DNA of 34,081 nt from Bdellovibrio sp. GTDB lineage: Bacteria; Bdellovibrionota; Bdellovibrionia; Bdellovibrionales; Bdellovibrionaceae. The stretch is taken from assembly GCA_020720425.1 (NCBI GenBank), contig DYOP01000014.1, positions 1-34,081 of the forward strand, read 5' to 3'. Below are positions 25,711 to 34,076 of this stretch, piece by piece (the first letter of the stretch is position 1; every line of letters begins with the position of its first letter). Below the pieces are notes generated by a model. That model saw nothing but the letters and a program-made list of their open reading frames with translations, did no database searches and was not told the DNA's origin. Made by a program: the position numbers and the translations under genes.

Positions 25711-27066
25711 CTATAAAATATTGGCAGCTAGCTCAGCCAGCTCAGATCTTTCACCTTTAGTTAGGGTAACATGACCAGCTATTGGGTAACCTTTAAATTT
25801 TTCAACCGCGTAGGTTAAGCCCGAATTGGCCGAGTCCACATAAGGATTATCTATCTGATAAACATCTCCTGTTAAAATAATTTTAGTGCCTCGGCCTGCG
25901 CGAGTCACAATTGTCTTGATTTCATGAGGAGTTAGGTTTTGAGCCTCATCAACAATTAAATATTGTTTAGGTATGCTTCGGCCCCTAATATAAGTAAGAG
26001 GTTCAATATTAAGCATGCCCTGATTAATAAGTTCTTGTGCTCGTCCCGCAGCTTTTTTATCTGCACCCATTAAAAATTCAACGTTATCAAAAATAGGCTG
26101 CATCCAAGGATTTAGTTTTTGCTCGATGTCACCAGGGAGGTAACCAATATCTCGGCCCATCGGAAATATGGGGCGACTTACAAGTAACCTTTGAAAAACA
26201 CCTTCGTCTAAGGTTTTATGCAAACCCGCAGCTATGGCTAAAAGGGTCTTTCCGGTACCAGCCTTGCCAACTAAAGAAACAAATAAAATTTCGTCATTTA
26301 AAAGACTATCAAGGGCAAAAGACTGCTCAACGTTTCGGGCATGAATCCCCCAAACTCCACTAGTAGAAAGTTCAAGAGGTACAATGGCCTGTTCTTTAGC
26401 AGAAAATCGGCCTAGTGCTGACTGATTAGGGTTGGCCACATTTTTCATGATTAAATACTGATTAGCTAAAAGCTTAGCTTGAGGCACCACAAGGCGTCTT
26501 TGGGCATAGAAATTTTCCATATCTGAGGCCGAAATTTCTAGCTCTAAGTAACCTTCGTACATTTGGTCATTAACGCCGCCCTCGGGTTCGTAATCTTTAG
26601 CTATGATACCAAGCACATCAGCTTTAATTCGCAAATTAATATCTTTAGTAATAAGCTCAACATTGGCTCTTGGGTTTTGCTTTTGCAGAGTCATTGCGGT
26701 TGATAAGATTCGATTATCTGCTTTTTGCGGATCAAGGTCTGTTGGCAAACCTGTAATTGTGTAATCAGCATTAATATAAATAAAAGTATCGCCATGATCT
26801 AAAGGCACACCCGCAGCCAAAGACCCCTTGGCGCGCAAGGTGTCAACAAATCGGCTAAACTGACGAGCATTTCGTCCGTTTTCACCGGGATCTCTTTTAA
26901 AACGATCAACCTCTTCGATAACAGAAATCGGGATATGAACGTCCACAGACTGAAATTTTGTAATCGCCAAAGCATCAAATAAAATAACGTTGGTATCAAC
27001 TACAATTTTTCGACGATTATTTGCTCGCGCATTTGATCCTTCATTTTTAGCCAAAATCCACCCCAC
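25711..27066 (-). CDS. phoH: PIN-PhoH fusion ATPase (PhoH2 type)
   Basis: This is a 451-aa protein. The N-terminal PIN nuclease domain (about 20-150) has acidic residues at VVDTN (Asp24) and TKDINLR (Asp142). The C-terminal PhoH ATPase has Walker A GKAGTGKT (267-274), Walker B LIVDEAQNLTP, and LTGDVYQID. PhoH2 proteins are RNA-unwinding and RNA-cleaving enzymes; some sit beside antitoxins, but none is seen here. The frame opens with GTG at 27064-27066; TTG at 27052-27054, just after GGGGTGG, is an equally good start and would begin MAKNEGSN. Confidence 0.93.
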   Translation of the reverse strand: MGWILAKNEGSNARANNRRKIVVDTNVILFDALAITKFQSVDVHIPISVIEEVDRFKRDPGENGRNARQFSRFVDTLRAKGSLAAGVPLDHGDTFIYINADYTITGLPTDLDPQKADNRILSTAMTLQKQNPRANVELITKDINLRIKADVLGIIAKDYEPEGGVNDQMYEGYLELEISASDMENFYAQRRLVVPQAKLLANQYLIMKNVANPNQSALGRFSAKEQAIVPLELSTSGVWGIHARNVEQSFALDSLLNDEILFVSLVGKAGTGKTLLAIAAGLHKTLDEGVFQRLLVSRPIFPMGRDIGYLPGDIEQKLNPWMQPIFDNVEFLMGADKKAAGRAQELINQGMLNIEPLTYIRGRSIPKQYLIVDEAQNLTPHEIKTIVTRAGRGTKIILTGDVYQIDNPYVDSANSGLTYAVEKFKGYPIAGHVTLTKGERSELAELAANIL

Positions 27067-27116
27067 TTAAAAAGTTAATTAAAAATTCGCCGTTTAAACA
27101 AACTGATTAACTATCT

Positions 27117-27136
27117 GCACTTTTTAGTGCCTTTTT
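27117..27136 (+). terminator. Terminator-like hairpin upstream of phoH
   Basis: GCACT (27117-27121) and AGTGC (27126-27130) pair around TTTT and are followed by CTTTTT on the plus strand. No plus-strand gene precedes it, so it may end an antisense transcript or be a structural element in the phoH leader. The short stem makes this tentative. Confidence 0.3.
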
Positions 27137-27280
27137 AAATGAGACCCTATGCTTAGACCTTTGTCTATATTTTTGTGTGTTGATGATCTGAAATAGCGGG
27201 AATTTACCGCTTAAGCCTAATAGGGCTAAGCTGAGACCAGCCTTATAAACATTTTAGTGTTACCAAATGTGAATTTATTT

Positions 27281-28534
27281 TTAGTTTATTAAAACATTCA
27301 TATTCATAAAAACAGATGGCGAAGCCCCTGATTTAAAGAAGTTATCTGAAGAAATTTCAATTAACTCACAACCAAACATTTTATTTATGTTCGATTGAAC
27401 CGTAATAGGGGCCAGCCGACCAACACATTCACCAAATTCAAAAAGATAACTAAACTCTACAGGCCGAGAGTAATCACCGATATCAGTAAAATCACCCCCC
27501 CATGACATCATCACCACGACACATTGGGGAAGAGACTTTAAAATTTGTTCTGTTGATTTTTCTCCAGGCAAAACTTCAACCCGATTAAAGGCGGCTTTTG
27601 GTGACGATTTAAAGTCGCGAATCCCATTTCCGGTGGGCTGGATTTTATATTTTTTGGCGAGTCGCTGATCGGCAATAACGTTTTTAATAATACCCTTTTC
27701 AATTAACGGAAAATGGCTGTGACTACGAATAAACCCTTCGCCATCAAAAGGGGCAAATACGCCCAAAGAGGGATTCATATTTGAATCGACAAGATTAAAA
27801 CGTTCATCAAAATAAGCCGTTCCTAGCTTTCCCGAAAAAAGTCCTGCATTTTCGTAATAGTTGTTGGCGACTAGGGATGATTTAATTTTTTCAAAGAGCG
27901 ATTCTTCGGCATCATGATGTTGAGCAAATAAAACCGGATAGTCCCCAGGCGGAAGAGTTACTTTTGTATCATATCCATCAAGGATTTTTTTTAAACACTC
28001 AACAGTGTACTCGGGTGTCAGGTTTAAAGTGGCATTCCAAAAATAGCCGTCACCGATTGTTGGCGAGCCATTACGTTTTATACTATACCAGTGCGTACTT
28101 ACAAGATGTGTGGACTGAAGGGAGTTTTTATTTTCATCATTCAAAATCTTTGTTTTTTGATTAACTGAGTAACTCCCCTCTAAAGAAAACCTCTCACGGT
28201 AGGGCTCCAGAACTTTTTCAATTGCTTGTATGCTCTCTTCCCATTTTTCAAAATTAAGAGTCTGAGTTGATTTACAGACAAAAGAGTTGGATTGGAATTC
28301 AGCCAGAGGCATAAAGTCTATAGGAATCCCAGCATCTAAAACAATTTCTGAGTTTTTCACAAAATCATCTGCCAAAATATCACCGAAATAACTAAATGAG
28401 TAACCATAGCCGTCAACAAATTTTCTTAAACCCATTTTTTTAAAAAATGAATTTTTTAGAGATGTGATTTTTCCATTTCGGGTTTTAATTGATTTTATTT
28501 TTTCAATTTCCGTTAATAAATCATATTTTTTCAT
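27281..28534 (-). CDS. tldE: TldE/PmbA-type partner of TldD
   Basis: This 417-aa protein is of the PmbA/TldD superfamily. It lacks the HExxxH zinc motif, as TldE subunits do, and has the C-terminal segment GGDFTDIGDYSRPVEFSYLF typical of the family. TldE forms a dimer with TldD that trims peptides, such as unfolded or modified ones. It is 80 bp downstream of tldD on the same strand. The N-terminus (KKYDLLTEIEKIKSIK) is a weak match, and sequence drift is high. Confidence 0.82.
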   Translation of the reverse strand: MKKYDLLTEIEKIKSIKTRNGKITSLKNSFFKKMGLRKFVDGYGYSFSYFGDILADDFVKNSEIVLDAGIPIDFMPLAEFQSNSFVCKSTQTLNFEKWEESIQAIEKVLEPYRERFSLEGSYSVNQKTKILNDENKNSLQSTHLVSTHWYSIKRNGSPTIGDGYFWNATLNLTPEYTVECLKKILDGYDTKVTLPPGDYPVLFAQHHDAEESLFEKIKSSLVANNYYENAGLFSGKLGTAYFDERFNLVDSNMNPSLGVFAPFDGEGFIRSHSHFPLIEKGIIKNVIADQRLAKKYKIQPTGNGIRDFKSSPKAAFNRVEVLPGEKSTEQILKSLPQCVVVMMSWGGDFTDIGDYSRPVEFSYLFEFGECVGRLAPITVQSNINKMFGCELIEISSDNFFKSGASPSVFMNMNVLIN

Positions 28535-28613
28535 GTCCGAGTATTTCCTATGTTTAATTTAGTTAATTAACCTAGTCGCCAAAAAAATATACTTGAAAGT
28601 TTTTATCTTAAAA

Positions 28614-30203
28614 TTAACTTACTTGCATCTGTGAAACATAAATAGCAGGTCCGCCCATAGCAACAGAAAGTGGTGCCTGCTCACCCTTTCCGCACCCTCC
28701 AAAAGCAGAGCTATGAAGAACAATATTATTTGAAATTCCTTCAATATTTTCTAGAGTCTTAAAAAGCGACCCCGATATAACTGATATTCTAACAGGCTGG
28801 CCTAACTTTCCGTTTTCAATCCGGTAGGCCCTATGGGGGGCAATGGTAAATGTACTTCCGCCGCTTCCTTGCCTGTAGTTATAAATATAAACTCCGGTAT
28901 CACATTTTCTAAGTAGTTCATCAAACGTAAGGTGACCAGGCTCTATATAGGTCGAAGTCATTCGAACGATAGGCTCATATTCAAAATTAATCGAACGCAT
29001 ATTACCCGTAGGCAACTCATTAAAAACCTGGGCTGTTTGCTGCGAATGAAGCCGGCCAACAAGGTAACCATTTTTTATAAGATAACTTTTTTGAGCCAAC
29101 GTCCCTTCGTCATCTATGGGGCAGTAACCCGAAGTATATTCATGAGCCCCGCAATCAACGATTGAAAGTGTTTCGGCACCCACTTTTTTACCAATTTCCC
29201 ACTCCTTAATTGAATCGGGATCTACAAGCAAAAGGTCAGCCTCTGATTTATGACCAAAAGACTCGTGGGTAAATACGCCCGTCACCTGTGAAGACATCAC
29301 AACACCCATTTTTCCGGGGATAATTGTTGGCGCATGAATAAATTTTTGAGCTTCCTTAAAACTTTCAATAAATTCAGCCTGTCGATTAGCTAGGTCTACA
29401 AACTCACTTGCGTAAATGTAGTGACCGTCTTCAAAACGGTCCTCCTGACGGCCACTGGCAAACTCGCTGGGGCTAACTTGATTGCCCGAAGCGCTGCCGC
29501 CAACTCCGCTGGTAACTCCGCTGGTAACCCCGCTGCTAACTCCGCTACTATCGCCGCTTTCTACTAAGCATTCTTCTGCGAGAACAACTCTCAGAACAAT
29601 TCCACCATGGCTAACATCATATTCAAAAAAACTTTCGCTAGAGGACATATATGCTTTTTTCTTTAGGGTGTCTGAATATTCAATTCTATGAGTTTTAAGA
29701 TTAGCTACTGTCGAAAAGACCGACAAGTAACTCTTTGTGAGTTGCATCTTTTGAGTCAAACTAATTCCGTAAAAACCTTTGCCTTGAGGTATTAGTCTTT
29801 CAAAAGGAGGTGAGTCTTTAGGCGACTTAAAAACCTCATCTCCTGGTGGCAATTTATAACTTGTAGCAATTAAATCAGCCAACTCAGTGTCAAGCTGATC
29901 AACCTTTGTGGTAGAAAGAAAATACCAACGACCTCGGTTAAAAACTCGAATGAAAGCGCCCAATGAGGGAAGCTCGTAACACGATGTTGCTTCGGAATTA
30001 ACAAACTCAACCCGAGTTAATAAAGTGAATTCGATTCGAATATCAAAAAAATCGATACCTAAATGATTTATTTGAGGCTGACTTGGATCTGTATCACTTA
30101 GGGATTTATTACTAGGATCTAGGTTGTTTGGTTTAAGTTGGTTTAAGTTGAATTTCATTTTATCAATTTTTTTAAAATAATGACTTAATTTCACCTGTGA
30201 CAT
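28614..30203 (-). CDS. tldD: TldD metallopeptidase with low-complexity insertion
   Basis: Numbered from the GTG at 30231-30233, the zinc site is HESFGH (323-328), preceded by VVMSSQVTGVF. The conserved C-terminal part includes YNYRQGSGGSTFTIAPHRAY and VLHSSAFGGCGKGEQAP. TldD with TldE forms a peptidase. The ATG at 30201-30203 is chosen for AAGAG upstream; ATG at 30156-30158 is also possible. Residues 225-250 are a Ser/Gly/Val/Thr-rich insertion, encoded by 12-bp repeats, not typical of the family. The first roughly 55 residues are Asn/Ser-rich. Confidence 0.9.
   Translation of the reverse strand: MSQVKLSHYFKKIDKMKFNLNQLKPNNLDPSNKSLSDTDPSQPQINHLGIDFFDIRIEFTLLTRVEFVNSEATSCYELPSLGAFIRVFNRGRWYFLSTTKVDQLDTELADLIATSYKLPPGDEVFKSPKDSPPFERLIPQGKGFYGISLTQKMQLTKSYLSVFSTVANLKTHRIEYSDTLKKKAYMSSSESFFEYDVSHGGIVLRVVLAEECLVESGDSSGVSSGVTSGVTSGVGGSASGNQVSPSEFASGRQEDRFEDGHYIYASEFVDLANRQAEFIESFKEAQKFIHAPTIIPGKMGVVMSSQVTGVFTHESFGHKSEADLLLVDPDSIKEWEIGKKVGAETLSIVDCGAHEYTSGYCPIDDEGTLAQKSYLIKNGYLVGRLHSQQTAQVFNELPTGNMRSINFEYEPIVRMTSTYIEPGHLTFDELLRKCDTGVYIYNYRQGSGGSTFTIAPHRAYRIENGKLGQPVRISVISGSLFKTLENIEGISNNIVLHSSAFGGCGKGEQAPLSVAMGGPAIYVSQMQVS
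29484..29558. repeat. 12-bp tandem repeats in tldD
   Basis: About six in-frame 12-bp units of the ACTCCGCTGGTA kind encode SGVT/SGVS/SGVG. The array lies in a loop ahead of the zinc site and has length-variable character. Confidence 0.8.
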
Positions 30204-30407
30204 CCTCTGCTCTTTTAAAATATAGAGTCTCACAAAAGCGTGTATCGTACTAAAAGAAACTTTGGAAACCCATAATGGTGCGCATCGCTATTTTTTAGAG
30301 TGAGCGAGAGGGGGGATGCCAAGGGCTCTCCATTTTTTAGAAGTGGGTGTTTTGTACCAAGTTACTTGGAAGGCTCCAAAAACCCCAAAAAGGTCACATG
30401 GATGCTT

Positions 30408-31001
30408 TTATGATGATAAGTTTGAAACAATACGATCGCCTTTGTCTGTTTTTAAATTTACGGCCACAGTCTTTAAAAATTGAACAAAATAATAAAGAGC
30501 CTCTTGGTTAAGCGTGTCTTGGGCAAACTGCGCCCCCGCTCTAAAAACACCCATGGCTTTATCTGTTACCCCATACATCACATTTAGTTTTAACGGAAAG
30601 TAAGTCTGCCCATTTAAATAAAATCTCATATCAATTGCCTCATCCTTATCAAAAACCCCTTGATATAAATCCATTTCAAAAGCCAGGCCCCCTTCGTCGA
30701 TATTTATAATCTGAACCTGAACGAGTCCTGAGTTGGGTATCACAACATATGAAGCAATAAGATGCTCAAACATAACCCTTTGAGCCTTACGGCGGTCTTG
30801 CGCACCCTGCTCTCTGAGCTTATTGGTAACATCAATCACATTTTCTTCTAAACTAACATCTGAATTAGATTTATCTTGAGCTCGCACTTGATTTGAAATT
30901 TTATTTTGAGAGTAGCCATCGCCCATAAAATTTGAGTTTAATTTAACTGTTTTAGGAAACGGTATTACATTTGATTTTTTGTTCGAATTTTCTGACGACA
31001 T
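30408..31001 (-). CDS. PilZ-domain protein
   Basis: This 197-aa protein starts at ATG 30999-31001, right after GGAGGAG. The frame is open for 24 more codons without a start signal. A disordered N-terminal segment (NKKSNVIPFPKTVKLNSNFM) is followed by PilZ. The c-di-GMP-binding RxxxR-like segment is RRKAQRVMFEH, and the second motif (D/N-x-S-x-x-G type) is NIDEGGLAFEM. The second motif lacks the usual Ser, so c-di-GMP binding is uncertain. It is probably a motility or adhesion effector. Confidence 0.85.
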   Translation of the reverse strand: MSSENSNKKSNVIPFPKTVKLNSNFMGDGYSQNKISNQVRAQDKSNSDVSLEENVIDVTNKLREQGAQDRRKAQRVMFEHLIASYVVIPNSGLVQVQIINIDEGGLAFEMDLYQGVFDKDEAIDMRFYLNGQTYFPLKLNVMYGVTDKAMGVFRAGAQFAQDTLNQEALYYFVQFLKTVAVNLKTDKGDRIVSNLSS

Positions 31002-31199
31002 TTTGCGCTCCTCCGGTAAGGCTAAAAAAGTATGATTTAAAATAAAATCGCTACTCGATTTTAAATCTATCAAACCAATCCTAATTTCAATATCGGGGGC
31101 CTTTTAAAAAACTTAACACGACTTACTGACTGTTTGCAGATGAAGATCAATTGGCCCCAGCGTTTTGTCTCAACTTGAAACAAATTTATTTACTTATAC

Positions 31200-31233
31200 A
31201 ACAATCAATCGTTTTACCTCGTAATTGATTGTT
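31200..31233. promoter_or_regulatory. Perfect inverted repeat, possible operator or hairpin
   Basis: AACAATCAAT (31200-31209) pairs exactly with ATTGATTGTT (31224-31233) with a 14-bp spacer. It lies in a divergent intergenic region, 338 bp before the coiled-coil start. It could be a regulator site for either gene. Confidence 0.35.
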
Positions 31234-31244
31234 ACCAAGGGGCT

Positions 31245-31391
31245 TTGGGCAAATCATCAATCTTATCTGACCCTTGGGTACAAGAAATTAGAAAAAAAAT
31301 CAAACTCATCGTCCCCGGGGTTAATCCAGACGCGTCTGACTTTAAAAAAGTTGTAATTTCTTTTGTTCCGACAAATGCACTCATAATATAA
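31245..31391 (+). CDS. Possible small gene or remnant without ATG
   Basis: A frame with no stop runs from about 31184 to TAA at 31389-31391. Its only plausible start is TTG at 31245, after AAGGGG. The 48 residues read LGKSSILSDPWVQEIRKKIK, then IVPGVNPDASDFKKVVISFV and PTNALII, which looks protein-like. There is no ATG and no recognised homologue, so it may be a remnant of a longer gene or chance. Confidence 0.25.
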   Translation: MGKSSILSDPWVQEIRKKIKLIVPGVNPDASDFKKVVISFVPTNALII

Positions 31392-31570
31392 AATTAGCAT
31401 TCTCCCTCTACCTGTACTAGCTCTGATAATCCTTTTTATGATTTACTATTTAGAGTCTAGACCTACGACGGGTAACCCCTTTTTGATTGGCTTTTTTTTA
31501 ATACCTCCATAGACTTATAGCCAGACATCCACAGACAAAAGGATGGTAACCTAATAAATAAGGTGGCACT

Positions 31571-32515
31571 ATGAGTGACTCTTCAACATTAGACATTGCA
31601 GATCAACTAGCCTTTAAAAAAAGCCCTCCTTTAGTAACGCCCTCATCCGTTACGTCCTTTATATCTAATTCTTCGGCCCCAGCATCAGCTTCCGTCAGCT
31701 CAGCCTCTACCCTTGCATCTCCCCCAGCATCTGCCTTACCCTCTGCTCCCCCCAGGCCCGAGTTTGATTTACAAAAATATCAGGACCAGCTAACTCTAGC
31801 CAAAAACATTATGATGGAAACCTTTCAAACCCCAACCGCCCTGTCTTCTAATGCTAACCCAATTCATTTAGAACTTGATAAAATGTCCGAGTATTTAGCT
31901 AACGAAAGGGCCCATAATAGCAAGCTTAGCGCTGAGCTTTCTAAATCTATGGAATTAAATTTAAAACTTCAGTTTGAAATTGAAGATCTCAGGTCAAAAA
32001 CTAACCAACTTTTAAGAGAAGAAAAAACATATTCAGAAAGCATTAAAGATAAACAAAAAAAAACAGAGCAAGATTTAGAGCTTTTGCAAGCCTTAAATGC
32101 TGATTTAAAATCGGAGCTTTACCGCACAAAACAAGCCTTTCAAGGCGAGTCTGAGGATTTTAAAAAAACTATTGATGACCTCCAAATGCAAGTAACCCAG
32201 CACCAAAAAACAAACGAGTTTTTAGAATCAGCCATTGCAGAGCTTGAATCTGAAAAAGATCAATTAAACCAATCTTTAACCGAGTTAAAAAAACATACCG
32301 ACGAGCAAAGCCAAGTTCTAGGTACCATGTCAGAAATGGCCCAAGAAAAAGTTAAAGAAATTCAATTAGCCCTTCATCAAAAAAGTGCCGAAGCTAGGGA
32401 CTATCAAAGCCATTTGCAACAAGCCCTGACTCAATTAGAAATCTTTAAACAAGAAAACAAAACCTTGCGCGATTATTTTACAAAACTAAGCACTGTTACC
32501 CAAAATTTACTTTAA
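31571..32515 (+). CDS. Coiled-coil protein with Ser/Ala/Pro-rich N-terminus
   Basis: This is a 314-aa protein. AAGGTGG precedes the ATG. Residues about 25-65 are Ser/Ala/Pro low-complexity sequence. From about residue 100 to 305 there is a long heptad pattern rich in Glu, Leu, Lys and Gln (KMSEYLANERAHNSKLSAEL, SEKDQLNQSLTELKKHTDEQ), so a rod-like coiled coil. It has no signal peptide, so it is probably cytosolic. Its last 9 bp overlap the convergent lpdA end. No family is recognised; a scaffold or polarity role is a guess. Confidence 0.8.
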   Translation: MSDSSTLDIADQLAFKKSPPLVTPSSVTSFISNSSAPASASVSSASTLASPPASALPSAPPRPEFDLQKYQDQLTLAKNIMMETFQTPTALSSNANPIHLELDKMSEYLANERAHNSKLSAELSKSMELNLKLQFEIEDLRSKTNQLLREEKTYSESIKDKQKKTEQDLELLQALNADLKSELYRTKQAFQGESEDFKKTIDDLQMQVTQHQKTNEFLESAIAELESEKDQLNQSLTELKKHTDEQSQVLGTMSEMAQEKVKEIQLALHQKSAEARDYQSHLQQALTQLEIFKQENKTLRDYFTKLSTVTQNLL

Positions 32516-33925
32516 AGGCTTTTGAATAATATGAATCGCATGACCCAATGTGGCCTCAGCAGCTTCCATCAAAGTTTCACCCAGGGTTGGGTGGGGGTGG
32601 ATGGTCAAAGCTAAATCTTCGATTCGAGCACCCATTTCGATAGCTAGGGCAGCTTCGCTAATTAAATTTGAAGCTTCAGGGCCAACAATATGAACCCCCA
32701 GTAACACATGGGTTTTTTTATCGGCTATCATTTTAACAAAGCCCTCAGTTTCGATCATCGAAACGGCCCGGCCATTAGCTGCAAACGGAAATTTGCCAAC
32801 CATCACGTCATAGCCCTTTTCTTTAGCTTCGGCTTCGAGCAAACCCGCACCCGCAATTTCAGGCGAAGTAAAGACCACACTAGGAACGGTTTTTACATCG
32901 TAAGCCCTATTGTGACCCGCTATGATTTCGGCAACCATGACCCCCTCGTAAGAGGCTTTATGCGCTAGCATGGGCTGACCGCAAATATCACCAATTGCAA
33001 AAATATGAGAAGCCGTTGTTCGCCGTTGAGCATCGACCTGAATAAAGCCTTTATCGGTAACACGAACGCCCGCAGCTGCAAAGTTCATTTGATCTCCATT
33101 GGGCCTACGACCCACGGTAACTAAAACTTTATCTACTTCGATTTGCTCAGACTTTCCGGCAGCTTCGTATTGAACTAAAATACTTTTACCCATTTTTTTG
33201 AAACTTTTAGCTTTAGCTTCAGACAGTAAGGTAACTCCTGATTTAGTTAAATTTTTAGTCACAACCTGTGAGCATTCAGGCTCAACCACGCCTGCTAAAA
33301 ATTGTTTTCCGGCCTCTAATACAGTAACCTGACTGCCCAGCTTGCTTATAAAGCCAGCGATCTCTAAACCGATATAACCGCCACCAACAACTAAAAACTT
33401 TTTAGGTAACCCTTCAAGCTCTAGGGCTCCGGTTGAAGATAAAATATCTATTTCATCAAAGGCAAATCCAGGGATTTCAATTGGCCGAGAGCCTGTTGCA
33501 ATTATAAAATTTTTAGCACTCACTAATTCTGAAGCTCCATTTTTATTTTTTACTTCAATTTGAGTGGCTGATTTCCAGCTAGCCTCACCCATAATAATGG
33601 TAACTTGGTTACCCTTTAAAAGCTGGCTAACTCCCATAGACATTTTTGTGCAAACGCTTTGTTTCCATTTTTTTAATTGAGGCATATTAAGTTTAACTTC
33701 TGGAATTTCAAAACCCATTTCTTTAGACTCATGCTGGGCCCTATGAAAAAAATGAGCCGCTGTAATCATTGCCTTTGAAGGTATGCAGCCCACATTTAAA
33801 CACACACCACCCAAATACTCGCGCTCGATAACGGCTGTTTTAAGACCTAACTGAGCCGACCTAATTGCCGCCACATAACCACCCGGACCTGCCCCAATAA
33901 CTACAACATCAAATTGATTGGCCAT
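32507..33925 (-). CDS. lpdA: Dihydrolipoyl dehydrogenase (E3)
   Basis: This 472-aa FAD enzyme reoxidises lipoyl domains of 2-oxoacid dehydrogenases. The FAD loop is GAGPGG (11-16); the redox pair is Cys42 and Cys47 in GGVCLNVGCIPSK; the NAD domain has VVGGGYIGLEIAG; and the C-terminal active-site motif is HPHPTLGE. The start is ATG 33923-33925 after AAAGGA. The frame is open upstream, but those 31 residues (Ala/Ile/Val/Thr only) come from the trinucleotide array and are rejected. Together with lipB it points to lipoate-dependent enzymes nearby or elsewhere. Confidence 0.96.
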   Translation of the reverse strand: MANQFDVVVIGAGPGGYVAAIRSAQLGLKTAVIEREYLGGVCLNVGCIPSKAMITAAHFFHRAQHESKEMGFEIPEVKLNMPQLKKWKQSVCTKMSMGVSQLLKGNQVTIIMGEASWKSATQIEVKNKNGASELVSAKNFIIATGSRPIEIPGFAFDEIDILSSTGALELEGLPKKFLVVGGGYIGLEIAGFISKLGSQVTVLEAGKQFLAGVVEPECSQVVTKNLTKSGVTLLSEAKAKSFKKMGKSILVQYEAAGKSEQIEVDKVLVTVGRRPNGDQMNFAAAGVRVTDKGFIQVDAQRRTTASHIFAIGDICGQPMLAHKASYEGVMVAEIIAGHNRAYDVKTVPSVVFTSPEIAGAGLLEAEAKEKGYDVMVGKFPFAANGRAVSMIETEGFVKMIADKKTHVLLGVHIVGPEASNLISEAALAIEMGARIEDLALTIHPHPTLGETLMEAAEATLGHAIHIIQKPLK

Positions 33926-33940
33926 ACTAAAATCCTTTCT

Positions 33941-34076
33941 TGCTACTATTACTATTACTGTCACTATCGCTGTTACCGTTACCGCTGCTATCACTGGTGC
34001 TATTGCTGCTGCTATCACTGCTGCTGTTGCTGCTACAATTATTGATACTCATACGATAACTACTATTACTATTTTA
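33941..34076. repeat. Degenerate trinucleotide array upstream of lpdA
   Basis: About 136 bp of plus-strand triplets mostly ending in T or C (ATT/ACT/GCT/ATC/ACC) hold a constant 3-bp period. Two minus-strand frames stay open across much of it. One is an Ala/Ile/Val extension joined to lpdA. The other (33927-34052) is a 41-codon Ser/Asn/Asp-rich ORF that starts MSINNCSSNSSSDSSS and ends KKGF 1 nt before lpdA. Neither has an SD. Confidence 0.8.

Larger units (their letters stand above)
31002..31570. other. Long gap between PilZ and coiled-coil genes
   Basis: This 569-bp divergent gap holds the SD of the PilZ gene, a 10-bp perfect inverted repeat, a coding-like open stretch at 31245-31391 and the plus-strand leader of the coiled-coil gene. 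Its last part (31440-31560) is AT-rich with T runs. No tRNA or known riboswitch is recognised. Confidence 0.6.

Noticed and set aside
25711-27066. PhoH2 toxin-antitoxin pair
   Set aside because: PIN-PhoH proteins in some bacteria follow an antitoxin gene, but no small antitoxin-like ORF with an SD lies directly upstream here.
28562-28571. Palindrome GTTAATTAAC between tldD and tldE
   Set aside because: A 10-bp AT-rich palindrome is expected by chance in such sequence.
30316-30483. 55-codon plus-strand ORF after GAGAGGGGGG
   Set aside because: The SD-like G run is attractive, but the frame runs antisense into the end of the PilZ gene and the peptide shows no motif. It is likely a chance frame.
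33926-34018. N-terminal extension of lpdA
   Set aside because: The residues are only Ala/Ile/Val/Thr/Pro from the triplet array. The SD AAAGGA and the family start both point to the ATG at 33923-33925.
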